From assembly GCF_019175285.1 (NCBI RefSeq), contig NC_056529.1, positions 1,254,397 to 1,318,396 on the forward strand: DNA of 64,000 bases, in the 5' to 3' direction. The position numbers were made by a program, and so were the translations under genes. The DNA is from Sceloporus undulatus. Lineage: Eukaryota; Chordata; Lepidosauria; Squamata; Phrynosomatidae. This document shows, one piece after another, positions 45,021 to 57,000 of the stretch (positions are counted from its first letter, which is position 1; the number at the start of each line of letters is the position of its first letter). The notes under the pieces are model-generated. The model did no database searches and had not been told where the DNA came from. It worked only from the letters and a program-made list of their open reading frames with translations.

Positions 45021-45527
45021 ATAATTGGCTGCAGGAGAAAACAGTGGAGGCCTCCTGCCCCAGAGACAGGAGCCAAGGCACCAGGCATTGCAATCTGAGG
45101 GATATAACCCAGTGAGGGATGATGCCACTCCTTTTGCAGTGGGGCTGCTACAACTCATTTCAGTGACTTTCCTAGTTGTAGGGCTGTGGCTTTACTGAAA
45201 GGGGGAGAAAAAGGAGCAAATCGCCCTAGTGCTGTGGCTGCATCCTTTTCTGCTTTGAATCTGGAGAAAACCACAAAGTGGATGGGGGAGGAATGTGTTT
45301 ACAGCATGTAGCAAGCAGATCCCCCCCCCCCGAATATTATTTTTAAAGTATGTGTGCGTGTATCCCACATCATTCCTCACAAGCCAGGACTCATGGTGCG
45401 CTTTAAAATGTAATCAGAAATCAATGCACTTACTTTTGAGGAAAAGGATAAAAGCACAGCTATAACTGTAACCAGCCATCTCAGGGCAAGGGAGGCTTGG
45501 AACTGGGAGCCTGCTTTTTAAAAAGAA

Positions 45528-45556
45528 AATAATAATAATAACAACAACAACAACAA
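45528..45556. repeat. (AAT)n/(AAC)n microsatellite
   Basis: Adjacent AAT and AAC runs. Confidence 0.8.
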
Positions 45557-45779
45557 CGGAGGCTTTTCAGGCTACCTGAAGGGGTTTTGCTGAAGGGGGT
45601 GGCACCAGGCCTCCAGAGGACCCACTTTGGGGCATGGCATGGCTTCTGGGCAAACAAGAAAGGAAGGCAGCACCTCTTCTTGCCTGCCCAGTAACCACAA
45701 CAGTCCCTCCAGTTGTAGCACCCCATTAAGTGTAAACCACTTCTCTGGGGTGTCAACTGGTATGGTATGTGCCCCCAAA

Positions 45780-45890
45780 CCCCTATGAGGCTGAGAAAGT
45801 GTCAGTTGCCCAAAGTCACCCAGGGGGTATCCATAAGGATTTGGACCCCGAGTCCTTGTTTAACATTGAAACCACTACACCCCACATAAC
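45780..45890 (-). repeat. MIR/CORE-like SINE fragment
   Basis: cctatgaggctgagaaagtg, ttgcccaaagtcacccaggg and a decayed reversed head. Confidence 0.5.
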
Positions 45891-45894
45891 TACT

Positions 45895-46165
45895 ACCCTT
45901 TCACACGTATAAGTCTCTCGTTCAGCCAGGTGTCCCCCATAATCCTATATCTGTGCATTTCATTTTTTTGCCCTAAGTGCAGTACCTTACATTTCTCCGT
46001 GTTGAATTTCATTTTGTTAGCTTTGGCCCAGCTTTCTAGTCTATTCAAGCCATTTTGAATCTTGATCCTGTCCTCTGGAGTATTAGCTACTCCTCCTAAT
46101 TTTGTGTCATCTGCAAATTTGCTAAGTATGCCCCCAACTCTGTCATCCAAGTCATTGATAAAGAT
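45895..46165 (-). repeat. CR1 LINE reverse-transcriptase fragment
   Basis: The minus strand encodes ILSKFADDTKLGGVANTPED and RLESWAKANKMKFNTEKCKV LHLG, with the FADD catalytic motif intact; truncated at both ends. Confidence 0.85.
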
Positions 46166-46835
46166 GATTCTATGATTACATGGCTCTCATGCTGAACATA
46201 GAGCCCTGGCAGCTCCTCTGGAGTTCTCACTAAAAGCCAGGATGGATTAACTGGCCCAGGAACCACCAAGACCAGTCTGCCAGGGAACAATCCTCTTGTC
46301 TGGAGAGAGGCGGAGAAGGGAACCCAGTTAGATGCTCCAGGTTTGCACCCACAAGAGAAAAACATCTCTATCAGAGACCAGATGGAGTTTTGAGGGTTTT
46401 TTATTATTATTGTTGTTATTATTTTATAAGAGGAACGTGAGGATACAAGGGAGCAGAGTCACAATCCTGAACAAGGAAAGGGGTGCAGGGCTGTGTGACT
46501 GAAGTTACCCGTAACAGGAGAGATCTGTGCTTTACTTGCAGGGCAGGGATGTCGGGCGGGAGAGTATGTGCACGCGTCTTTGGAGGCCTCCCTGGAAGCA
46601 GCCTGGTGTCTTCTGGGTCACACAGGGCTCTTGCCAAAGACTTGACAAAAAGAGGAATGGGGAGGTGTGCCACAATGGCTACCCCACTCGAGAAGGAGCC
46701 CTTCCTCACAATGTGTCCCAATGGCTGCAGGGGAGTAAAGATGTGGGGAGGGGGACCGCCAGTACCCTGAAGCCCCAGACGCAAGGCAGGGCAAGGGCAA
46801 GGAGGGCTGGTCTGGGCAGTGCCAGACTGGGGCAC

Positions 46836-47015
46836 CTGGTCTGGCACCACTTTCACTTTATTGTGGCTCAAGGCTATGGAATTCCGGGAGTTGGAGTATG
46901 TTGTGGGGGCCAGAGTGGAGCTCTGCTCCGCTCTGGGCCCACAACAAACTCCACCTCCTAGAATTCCATAGCCTTGAGCCAGGGTAGTGAAAGCGGTGAC
47001 AGTGTGGATGTAGCC
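46836..47015. mobile_element. Palindromic MITE, copy 2 (GC-rich subtype)
   Basis: ctggcaccactttcacttta ttgtggctcaaggctatgga, a central perfect-looking palindrome around gagctctgctc, and a right end GTGTGGATGTAGCC. It may supply the HS3ST2 poly(A) signal. Confidence 0.7.
46857..46862 (-). promoter_or_regulatory. HS3ST2: Candidate HS3ST2 poly(A) signal
   Basis: The first AATAAA on the minus strand that I find below the stop codon, about 580 bases downstream, inside a palindromic MITE (46836-47015). If used, the transposon would supply the transcript end. No transcript data; other signals lie farther away, for example near 46396. Confidence 0.35.
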
Positions 47016-47443
47016 AGGTGTGCCAATCAGTGCTTAGGCAGTGATCTTTATAGACTATATTAATATATATCTTAAATATCATTATCTTATATATCATTGT
47101 TATGAAAAATAAAATCCATCCATGGGCATAGTCACGTACCGATTGCACCACTGAAAAGGGATCCCTGGAGCCCATCTTCCCCCTTTGAGCTGCCCACTTG
47201 CCAAACCAAAGGGAAGGAGGGAGGGGGCTTATATTCTGTGCCAGCAAACCAGGGGGCTTTGGGTGCCACCTCTTGGCACTTTGGGGCATTAATTCCAGCC
47301 CAAAGTGCCTAAACATAGACGGAGGCAGTGCAGAAGAGGAGAAAGAAGGGGGGATCTCCCCGGTGTTACCCGGCCCATGGCTGACCCTCCTTGGAAGACA
47401 GATGCCCAGTGCCACGTGTGGCTGCTTTGCGCTGCCAAGGCGC

Positions 47444-48062
47444 CTACTCCCACCGGAAGTCCTGGCCAACCGTCTCATAGAAGCGGATGTTGTGGGGCCG
47501 ATAGAAGTCCTGCAGCTGCTCAATCACTTCGGGGTCGATCTGGACGTGGGTCCTCCCCTTGGACTTGCCCAGGCAGCGTGGCAAGCTGCTCCCGTCTGCC
47601 CTCTTCAAGCATGGGAAGCCCTTGGTCTTGTTGAAGTAAAAGTGCTTCTGGGTGATCAGCCGCTTGATGCCCAGGAAGTCCTGGATCTTGCCCATCTCGC
47701 CCGCCGGGTCCGTGATCAGCCTCTCCCCACTGACAAAGTGCATCTGGGAGAGTGGGAAATAGTGCAGCCAGCTCTCCAGGTGCACTGCGTAGAGTCCAAT
47801 GCGAATGGCGCTCCAGGAGGTGTCCACCAGGCCCAGGCTGCGGTTGCGGAAGGAGAGGCCCTCGAAACTGGGGATGTCGGGCTTCTTAGAGAGGGTCTGG
47901 GTGTAGTCTGAAATGGCCCGGGTGACCGGGTTCCTCACCACCACGATCAGCTTGGTCTCCCGCGACATGTTGAAGATGCGCTGGGGGGCCTCCCGGGTGA
48001 CAAAGTAGCTGGGGGTCTTCTCCATGGTGATCTGGGTCTCCAAAGAGCGGGGCATCAGGCGC
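47444..48062 (-). CDS. HS3ST2: HS3ST2 exon 2 (sulfotransferase core and C-terminus)
   Basis: The acceptor CTGCAG ends at 48063 and the stop TAG is at 47446-47444. Encodes [80 protein letters not shown] and on to [11 protein letters not shown]. It contains the substrate-cleft and 3'-PAPS-binding residues, the C-terminal disulfide cysteines (PCLK and PRCLG) and two N-glycosylation sequons (NMS, NRS). The frame is clean. Confidence 0.96.
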
Positions 48063-51000
48063 CTGCAGGCAGAGAAATGGAGGGATTTGGTGAGATTTAT
48101 TGACTGGAGAACAGTCCCTGCCCCCTGAGCCACCCCTCCACAATGGTTTCCAGTTTCTTTGTTCTCTTTTACATTCATATAAGGCAGGTAAGGGGGATCT
48201 CTATTTCATGAAGGGCCTGAGTCTGACCTGCTCAATGCTCTCAAATCCTCCCATTTCCAAAGGCCTTCCACTGTCTGAGAGATGAAAGCAGAATCTGAAG
48301 ATGCCAGCCACAGATGCTGGCGAAACGTCAGGAATAAACTCTTCTAGAACATGGCCACATAGCCTGAAGAACCCACAAAAAGCTATGGATGCCAGTCATG
48401 AGAGCCTTCGACTCCACAGAACCCTTTCTGTCTCTCAAGATCCCCCCTGTGATTTTATTATCTTGGGCCTCTGATCAGAAGTAGAGCATATCACTTGCTC
48501 CCTTCTGGTAGTTAGTTCCCAGCTGGGCTCCCACTGGCTCCAGAGAGGAGCATGGTTTAGAGCATGGATGGATGGAGATGGGGAAGACCTGCTTTTCAGC
48601 TGGCACTGCCTTGGCACAAGGGAGGCTCAGGGTGCCCACCCCTGGACCTATGCTCTCCGCTGGCATTTCCACAAGAATCTGGAAGGACTGGCTGAGAACA
48701 TGCCATCCTTCTCCAGTCCTCCTTGGAGTGAATCATAGAATCATAGAGTTGGAAGAGAGTGCAAGGGCCATCCAGTCCAACCCCATTCTGCCATGCAGGA
48801 ACTCCCATCAAAGCATCACCATTGACAGATGGCCATCCAGCTTCTGCTTAAAAACCTCTAAGGAAGGAGACTCCACTACACTTCAAGGAAGGAGTGTGTT
48901 CCACTGTCGAATAGTTCCTCCTAATGTTGAGCTGGAATCTCTTTTCCTGGAGCTTGCATCCATTCCTCCATTGTCTCCTGTTCTCTGGAGCAGCAGAAAG
49001 CAAGCTTGCTCCCTCCTCAATATGACATCCCTTCAAGTATTTAAACAGGGCTCTCATATTACCTCTTAACCTTCTCTTCTTCAGACTAAACATCCCCAGT
49101 TCCCTGAGTCTTTCCTCATGGGGCATTGTTTCCAGACCCTTCACCATTTTAGTCGCTCTCCTTTGGACACGCTCCAGTTTCTCAATGTCCTTTTTGAATT
49201 GTGGTGCCCAGAACTGGATACAGTATTCCAGGTGGGGCCTGAACAAAGCAGAATAGAGTGGGACTATTACTTCTCTTGATCTAGACACTTTACTTTTATT
49301 GATGAAGCCTAAAATTGCATTGGCCTTGTTAGCTGCCACATCACACTGTTGGCTCATGTTCAACTTGTGGTCTACTTGGACTCCTAGATCCCTTTCACAT
49401 GTATAAGTCTCTCATTCAGCCAGTTGTCCCCCATCCTATATCTGTGCATTTACATTTCTCCATGTTGAAATTCACAGAGTGGAGAAGGTGCAAAGCCAGC
49501 GGCCTCAGAGAGTCCCTGGAAGCAGAGGCCGAAAGCAAAGCTTCTCTGCTGTTACCCAGAGGGCTCCTATGGGCACCAATTGAGACAGCGTATGACTCCA
49601 GTCTCCTTCCTCTGATGGAGAAGGTGACGGAGGTCCGGTTCCCGTTTCTCAGGCCTTCCTCCTCTTTTCCAGTGCTTGGGAAAGTAGCCTTCCCCCCTTT
49701 GGTTACGGCTGCCAGAATTGTTGCCACATGTTGGATGGGTGTCCAGAGCCTTGCTATTTCCCGTCCACCTGTGTGGCGGTATTTTTTCCACTGGGGCTGC
49801 GCCAGGACTGACCCCTCCACAGGTACCTTGCAGCCATGAAGGAAAACTTCTTCTCCTCTTCTGGCCCATGGAGGCCAGGAGTAAAATAAGGTCCATGCTC
49901 TAACCCTTGGCTGCATCCACACTGGAGAAATAACCTGGTTTGGCACCACTTTCTCTGCCCTGGCTCAAGGCTATGGGATTCTGGGAGTTTGTTGGGGGCC
50001 CAGAGCGGAGCGGAGCTCTGGACCCCACAACCAACTCCCAGAATTCCATAGCCTTGAGCCAGACAGAGTTAAAACTGTGCCAAACTGGATTATCTCTCCA
50101 GTGTGGATGCAGCCCTCATGTAGTATCAACATACTTCTAAGTAACAATGCACCCCAACAGACTATCCTTCATGGGAAGAGCCTTAACAGCTCCTCACCTA
50201 TCCTTATTTTCTCTTTTTCTCCATCAATGCCTTGTTTTATTTTAGCAGCGGTACTTTCGGCTCCCACCCGAAGCCTTTCACCACTTCAAATACGGAACTA
50301 TAAACTTCATAAACATGCTGCATAATTGCTGTGCTGAAAACCTCATCCCCTTACTCCATTTTAATGCAATAGGTGATATATATCTATAGATGCCTCAGTT
50401 CCCGCCACAATTCTTTTGAAAACCTTCCGCAACTGTGTCCTGTGACTCCAAATCTATAAATCTAACCAACACATCTCTAGAAGCTCTCTCCTTTCTGGCC
50501 TAATTGCTATCGATCCTTGTAAACATAACTTAGATAAACCTCAGGTTCAGTACAATCCTTATCAAGACTGAACATTAAAAATAAAATTAAAATCCTCCTG
50601 CACCTTCTTCTAAGATATCAATTATGTTTCCTAATTTGAATGTCTATCTCCTCTCTATTCTCCTGTTCTAGCAGAAGCCTGCTCTGGTTTTCCAAAGTCA
50701 CATTCCAATAAATGGTTTGACTCTGTTTCAGTTCTTCAAGTGCCTCTTTTCAGGCCCTGCTCTTACATGGGTTGCATGCAGAAACAGCCCAGTTTGCATG
50801 CAGAAACAGCCCAGTTTGCATGCAGAAACAGCCCAGTTTGCATGCAGAAACAGTCTAGTTTGCATGCAGGAACAGTCCAGTTTGCATGCAGAAACAGTCC
50901 AGTTTGACAGCACACTAGCCACCATGGCTCAGCACTATGGAATCCTGGGATTTATAGTTTGTTGTGGCACCAGGGTTGTCTGACAGAGAAGGGTAAATGT

Positions 51001-54000
51001 CCCACAAAACTACAATTCTCAGAATTTCATAGCATTGAGCCATGGCAATTAAAGTGGAGCCAGCCTGGATTGTTTCTGCATTGTGGATGCAGCCTTGCTC
51101 TAACATCTGTTCAAAAGTTCTTCAGAGGCAAGAAAAGGTTGTGCAAGGAACCGTTTTAACTCCTGGGGCTCCCAGCATCGCCTCCTCTGTATAATTAAAA
51201 TGGTTTCTTTTTTAAAAGGTTGTGATCCTTAAGTCAGATTTTCTGAATTTGGATGAAAACAAGTTCTGGGTGCTTCCAATGATGAGTCCTCGACCTTCTT
51301 CTACTCTTGCAATTGATTGATTTATTATTTGAGCTTCTCTGTCCAATTGCTGAAATAAGCCTTATTTTTGCCCGTTCCCAGTCCCAAACCCTGAGAACAT
51401 TTCACATCTCCTTAAATCTTAAAGTCCAGTTTAATAGCTATATCTTAGAGAGAGTGAGATTGAGCGTTCAAGGGAAAAGTTGGAAACGCTACATTCTTTT
51501 GAAGCATTAAATAGTAATCAAGTCTTCGGCCATCAATATGCGGCTCATGGGTAAAAACATCAATTAAAAAAGCCATTCCAGATGCAGAAAGCACAAGTTA
51601 ATTAATACAGTGCAATGATAAATATGAATAAATAAGCCAATTGCCACGCAAAGTCAAACCTTTGATTAATTCATTAATCAGAATCAAAGGCTGATCAGTT
51701 CATTAATAACTTTATCCCGGTTCCACTATTCTCAGCCCATGTTTAAACAATGTAAGGAATATAACTAATAACATGCAGCAGAGTGAATTGAGTTTAAGAA
51801 AACAACAACAATGCCGGGATCAATTCATCTGCAAGTGGCTCAAGAGCAGCGATTCAGACAAAAGGTCCCCCACTCAGAGCTCATTCTGATGTTGCTTCAA
51901 AGACAACAGACCAAAGCCTTGCCTCCCACTCCGTCCTCTTCTTTCCCCCCCATTTTTTAAAGAAAAGGGTCAGGACACTTCATGAACTCCATCATCCTTT
52001 GAGGCAGAAGCATCTTCCTCTGCCAAAAAGCTCTTTGGCCTGTTACAGACTGCCAAAATAAAGCTGCTTTGGGTCTCTTTGGAGGTATGCTATTTAAGTG
52101 ATGCATGGGTCCTAAGAGTCCAGAGGTTGTGCCAAAGCCACACTCCATTCCTAAGCACTAGAGTGCAGCTTTGGTGCAGCTTCCGGATTCTTAGAACACA
52201 TGCATCATTTAAACAGCATACCTCCAAAGAGACCCGAAGCAGCTTTATTTTGGCAGTCTGTAACAGGCCTTACTGTCAGGAGGTTCCTCCTAATGCTGAA
52301 CTGGAATCTCTTTTCCTGCAAATTGCATCCACTGCTCCATTGGGTCCTATTCTCTGGAGCAGCAGAAAACAAGCTTGCTCCCTCCTCATAGAATCGTAGA
52401 GTTGGAACTTGGAAGAGATCCCAAAAAGGGCCCTGATCCAGTCCAACCCCTTTCTTCTGCCATGCAGGAACTCTCCATCCAAGCATCCCCATTGACAGAT
52501 GGCCATCCAGCCTCTGCTTAAAGACTCCACTACACTCTGGGGGAGTTTGTTCCACTGTCGGACAGACCTTACTGTCAGGAGGTTCCTCTTCTTTGTCTCC
52601 AAGGAGAAAGAAATGTTCCCATGCTCTTTTTACACTCTTTCTTCTCCCCTTTCTGAAGGGCAAAGGGGGAGAAAGCAGCCATGGGGCATCTCTTCAGTGC
52701 TCCTTGAAGCCCTGAAGCGAACCTGGGAGAAGGTGGGGTTCCCTCTGGATGGAGTGTTTCTGTTGCCCTCCTTGGGCTTTTCTGCTTCATTCTCTCTCAT
52801 TCCTTAGCTGGGGGGGGGGGGGGGTGATCAATATCAATGCAAAATCTTCCTCCTTGCAAAGAGAGGGAGGGAAGCTCTTGCTGCCAACATTGCACAGATG
52901 ATGTTGTTGTTCCCGGTTTCTTGTTCTCTGCCTTCCAGTCAACTGTGACTTATGGCATTGGCAACCCTCTCCTATGGTATTCTGGGCACATTTTCTTCTC
53001 AGGATCCTCTGAGGCTGAGGGAGCATGGCTTGCTCAAGGCTACACAAGGCTGGGTTTCTCTGGCTGGATTCAAACCCCAGCCTCCCAGAGTGCTAGTCCA
53101 ACACTCAAACCACAATACTACTACTAATGTTGTCTTGGCCAGATTTCTCCATATTCCATTGCTTTCCATAGCTGACAAGGAATTCAAACCTGGTCTCACA
53201 GTCTCCTAGTCCGACACTTTTCCACCGCATTTGCTCTGGCGCTACTAAAAGGTTTTATTCTTATGAACCCCTTGGAACTGGGTGTCTGGGCTCCATAGAA
53301 AGACTTCCCAGGTTTTATGTATCTGTGGGAATCTCAGGCACTTCTGGGTTACAAGGGATGCTTCTCCGTCCCATATGTCTGCAGGTACACACACGGCTAT
53401 GGAGGAAAGGGAAATAATAACAATTTCAATGTGGAGTCGAAGGCTTTCATGGCCAGCATCCATAGTTTTTTGTGGGTTTTTCTGGCTCTGTGGCCATGTT
53501 CTAGAAGAGTTTCTTCCTGATGTTTCACCTGCATCTGTGGCTGGCATCTTCAGAGAAAGAAGAATGAATGAAGATGCCAGCCACAGATGCTGGCAAAACG
53601 TCAGGAATAAACTCTTCTAGAACATGGCCATAGAGCCCCCCCAAAAAACCATATATAATAATAATTTCCCTGCCGGGATGAAGCAGGGAAAACTCGAAAC
53701 ATGATCCCCTGCACCTGCTCTGCCCTCCCTTCTGTGGCCAAAGGAACCAAGCATGTTCTGCATGTCTGGCTTGGCCAACCTGCATCCTGGGCAAGGCGAA
53801 GGCTAATGCTAATGCCTTGGCATAATTGCCTCTTCCCCCAGCTGGCGTTGCACTGGGCCTCATAAATCCAGGTTACGATTCTTATTGTTCAACCAGTGTC
53901 AGCAAGATGCTAATTCGATGTCAGGGATCCCTGCCACCGACCAGCTTCCGATGGCAAGCAAGGAGGTCTGGGTCATCTATCAGCCGAGGACAGCTTTATA

Positions 54001-57000
54001 AGTGGCTGGCGATCGGAGATTCATAAAAGCGCTGTGTCCCTCATGGGCCACCTCTGGGCTTATTAATGCTCAGTTCCACCAGGATTAAGTCCATTCATTT
54101 GTGTATTTAAAAAACCCACAAAATCACCGCTCCTAATCAATTATGAAAGATACGAAACAAATGTGGTCATAAATTATAGGAAGGAGACCGGGGGCTCTCA
54201 GATATTGTGAGACGGGGGTGCTGGGATCACAGTTCCATGCAACAATTGGAGATGAGGAGAACAAAAAAATAACTACTAGACAATAGGAATGATGATGACG
54301 ACGAGGACGATCCTAAAGAACTAGAAATGCTAGTGTATTATCACACCAGCCCCTAAATGGGGCCGAGGGGAGACACATGTCACCCCAACATTCACCCTGT
54401 GATGTAATTATGCAGGTACATTAAACCTGATTTTTAGTGTGTTTGAGTTTGCCATTCAAAGAAAAACTACCAAGTCTAGCAAAGGATAAAAATATATATA
54501 TCCAGAGACACATGCTTTCCAAGGCAGTGCTCTCACCCTGAGATGCCTTCTTCTTCCCCTAAGGACCAGAGAAGAGCCTCCAGGTCCTGAGCTCTGGGAA
54601 AGATTCCTTGAGGGGATCCCAGCACTGGGAAGGAAGGCCAGTCTGCAGCTGTCCCACTCTCCAAAGACAAGAAGATCCCCTGCAGCTGCAGCTTTGGCAG
54701 TGGCTGCTCCTCATGACTTTCCTTCCTAGGGAGCCTGCAATGGCCTTGTTCTCCTTCCACTTGGAAGCAAAGACCATCCCCCCCCCTTTTTTTTCCTGGT
54801 AGGTTTTGTAGGACTAAACATTTTACAAGGAAAGGCTTTTAATAGAGTGCACTGCTGCTTTTATTGGGACTTTTTTGCTTTTTACTGGTCTGAATTCTAA
54901 TCTCCCAGGCGGAGCACACTCATAGCACCAGTTGTTCAATAGTGTGCCAATGTCAGGTACATCCCACCGATGCAATGGGTCTCCTCTAGTTAGGGCTAAC
55001 CATAAGATTCCATTATTAGTACGCCATCATTTTTAATGTTGTTGTGTGCCTTCACATCGTTGCAGACATATGGTGAGCCTAAGGCAAGCCTATCACAGGG
55101 TTTTCTTTGCAAGTTTTTTCAAAGAGGGGTTTGCCATTGCCATCCTCCGAGGCTGAGATTGTGTGGCTTCTGGCCCAAGGTCACTCAGTGGGTTTATATG
55201 GCTGAGCTGCCTGGGATTCAAATCCTGGTCTTCAGAGTCATAATCCAAATGCTCAAATCACTACACTATGCTGGCTTTCCATTTTTAATTTTATATATGT
55301 ATGTATATGTATGTATATGTATATACACACAATTTCTTTACATTCTATTTCACTTCTTGGAAGGAGAAGGGCTCAGATGTCGGGTGCAAGAGGAAAGGAT
55401 TCTGAAAGCAAGGGTCAATTGTCTGTCCCTGGGACCCATAGAAGGCCACAGAGGGAAAGGTCAGACTCAGGGAAAACATTTCCTGCAAAAGCGTTGCATT
55501 GCCAGGAGAAGAGGTGGATGGCCTAGTGGTGTGAACTGGCTGCCTGCATGTACAGAAAGTGTGCACAAATGTGCGGGGGAAGCACAAGGTGCAAGAACAG
55601 TTCTCCCGAAAGGAAGCAGAAGGCACAACAGTGGCAGAGGCGGGTGGGAATCTTGCCAGGCCACGCGACCCCCGTGGAGCGGCTTTGACGAAAATGCAGG
55701 TGGACCCACTCCCCACCAAAGGAGAGCCCAGGAACCCAGTTTTCAGTGGGACACTGTGGTGGATGGAGGAAAGGAATTGTCATCTTGCCCAACAATTTCT
55801 CACCATCCACCCCTTGCCTCCATTCCACCGGGCAGAGAAGTGAAAGGGCACCAGACCCATTTAGGACAAAACCTCTGGGAAATGGCAGCAGTGCAAAACT
55901 TCTACAAGGAAGAAAGGAATGAACCCATTCTTTCTTTGGGTACTCATGGGTGCAGGGGACCAGCCATGCCCAGGTGGGCGGGTGGGTTTGCAGCTTCGGC
56001 CACCATGCGCTCTCCAGAGAGAGACCCAGTCTGCAACTGCCTTGCGAGGAAGGAACACTGGGCTCACCCCTTCCTCCTCTTCTTTCATGTATTCCCTCTG
56101 CCTAAATATATGAATAGCAATGCCTCTCCCACCCCCACAGCCCCCACTCTATGCTCCCAGTCGGTATTGCTGCGATGCCACTGACTGACACAAATCCTCT
56201 TGGTTAGCCCCATCTGCATGAGACCCACCAACCCTTGCAGGTAGACCTCTTCCAATTCAGGCGATGGGTCTCCTCCAATGGTGGCCAACAGGACTGTTGT
56301 GGTTTGAAATAGGTTGCTCACCTGGCATGCAATGTGTATGTCTTGACATGCATCTAAAAGAGAGAATGGCTCCCCCAAGTGCAGGCTGGTGGCTTTCGCT
56401 TGGCACCCCCCGCATGCCCACCCACCCACCGCTGCCAGTGCCAGGCTTCCCACCGCCCCTGGATTTGCAACACAGCAGGGTAAATATTTGTTTAGGCTTG
56501 TCTCTGGTGTGCGTGGCAGGGACCCAACTCTCCGCGCGCAGAGTGCCAGCCAGCCCCTGGGTAATCCTGGGCTTTAGTCACTTGTCAGCAGGAAAATGAA
56601 GTGTTTAGCTTGGCAGGCTTCCGACACCAGGCAAAAACGGACGCCACTCCGTTCCTCTCGGTGCTAGAGTCGCTGGGCTTAAAAATGGGTCTGGAGGCGG
56701 TGAGGGTGGGTTTCTCTCACCAGGGGTTCCCCAAATTCCTTGGGAGCCTGAAAGGAAGGGTCTGGCTAGGGCCAGGGAAGTGTGGCAGTGTGTTCGGATG
56801 CCAAATGGCACAAGGACCCAACACTGTGGCTCTATGAACTGGAAGGCAGGAAGCATGGCAGACTAAGAAGGCAGAGAGCAATGGAAAGCTGCAAGGACTA
56901 GGAACGTAGCCCTGTGGGGTTGCATCCGCACTGGAGAAATAACCTGTTTTGGCACTGCTTTAACTGTCCTGGCTCAAGGAGAGCTCCGTTCTGGGCCCAC

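Larger units (their letters stand above)
29486..46835. other. USP31-HS3ST2 intergenic interval, no gene recognised
   Basis: Frames here are short, low-complexity or repeat-derived. The interval holds CR1 and SINE fragments, microsatellites and AT-rich islands listed separately; the remainder is unclassified. Confidence 0.75.

Noticed and set aside
47198-47911. 237-codon open frame on the + strand
   Set aside because: Antisense shadow of HS3ST2 exon 2.
50771-50898. Regular repeats resembling a CRISPR array
   Set aside because: Units are tandem without spacers, 22 bases long, in a vertebrate intron, and match a transposon end.
55036-56184. 382-codon open frame on the + strand
   Set aside because: It starts inside a reversed SINE, crosses a microsatellite and has no recognisable domain; composition is that of non-coding GC-rich DNA.
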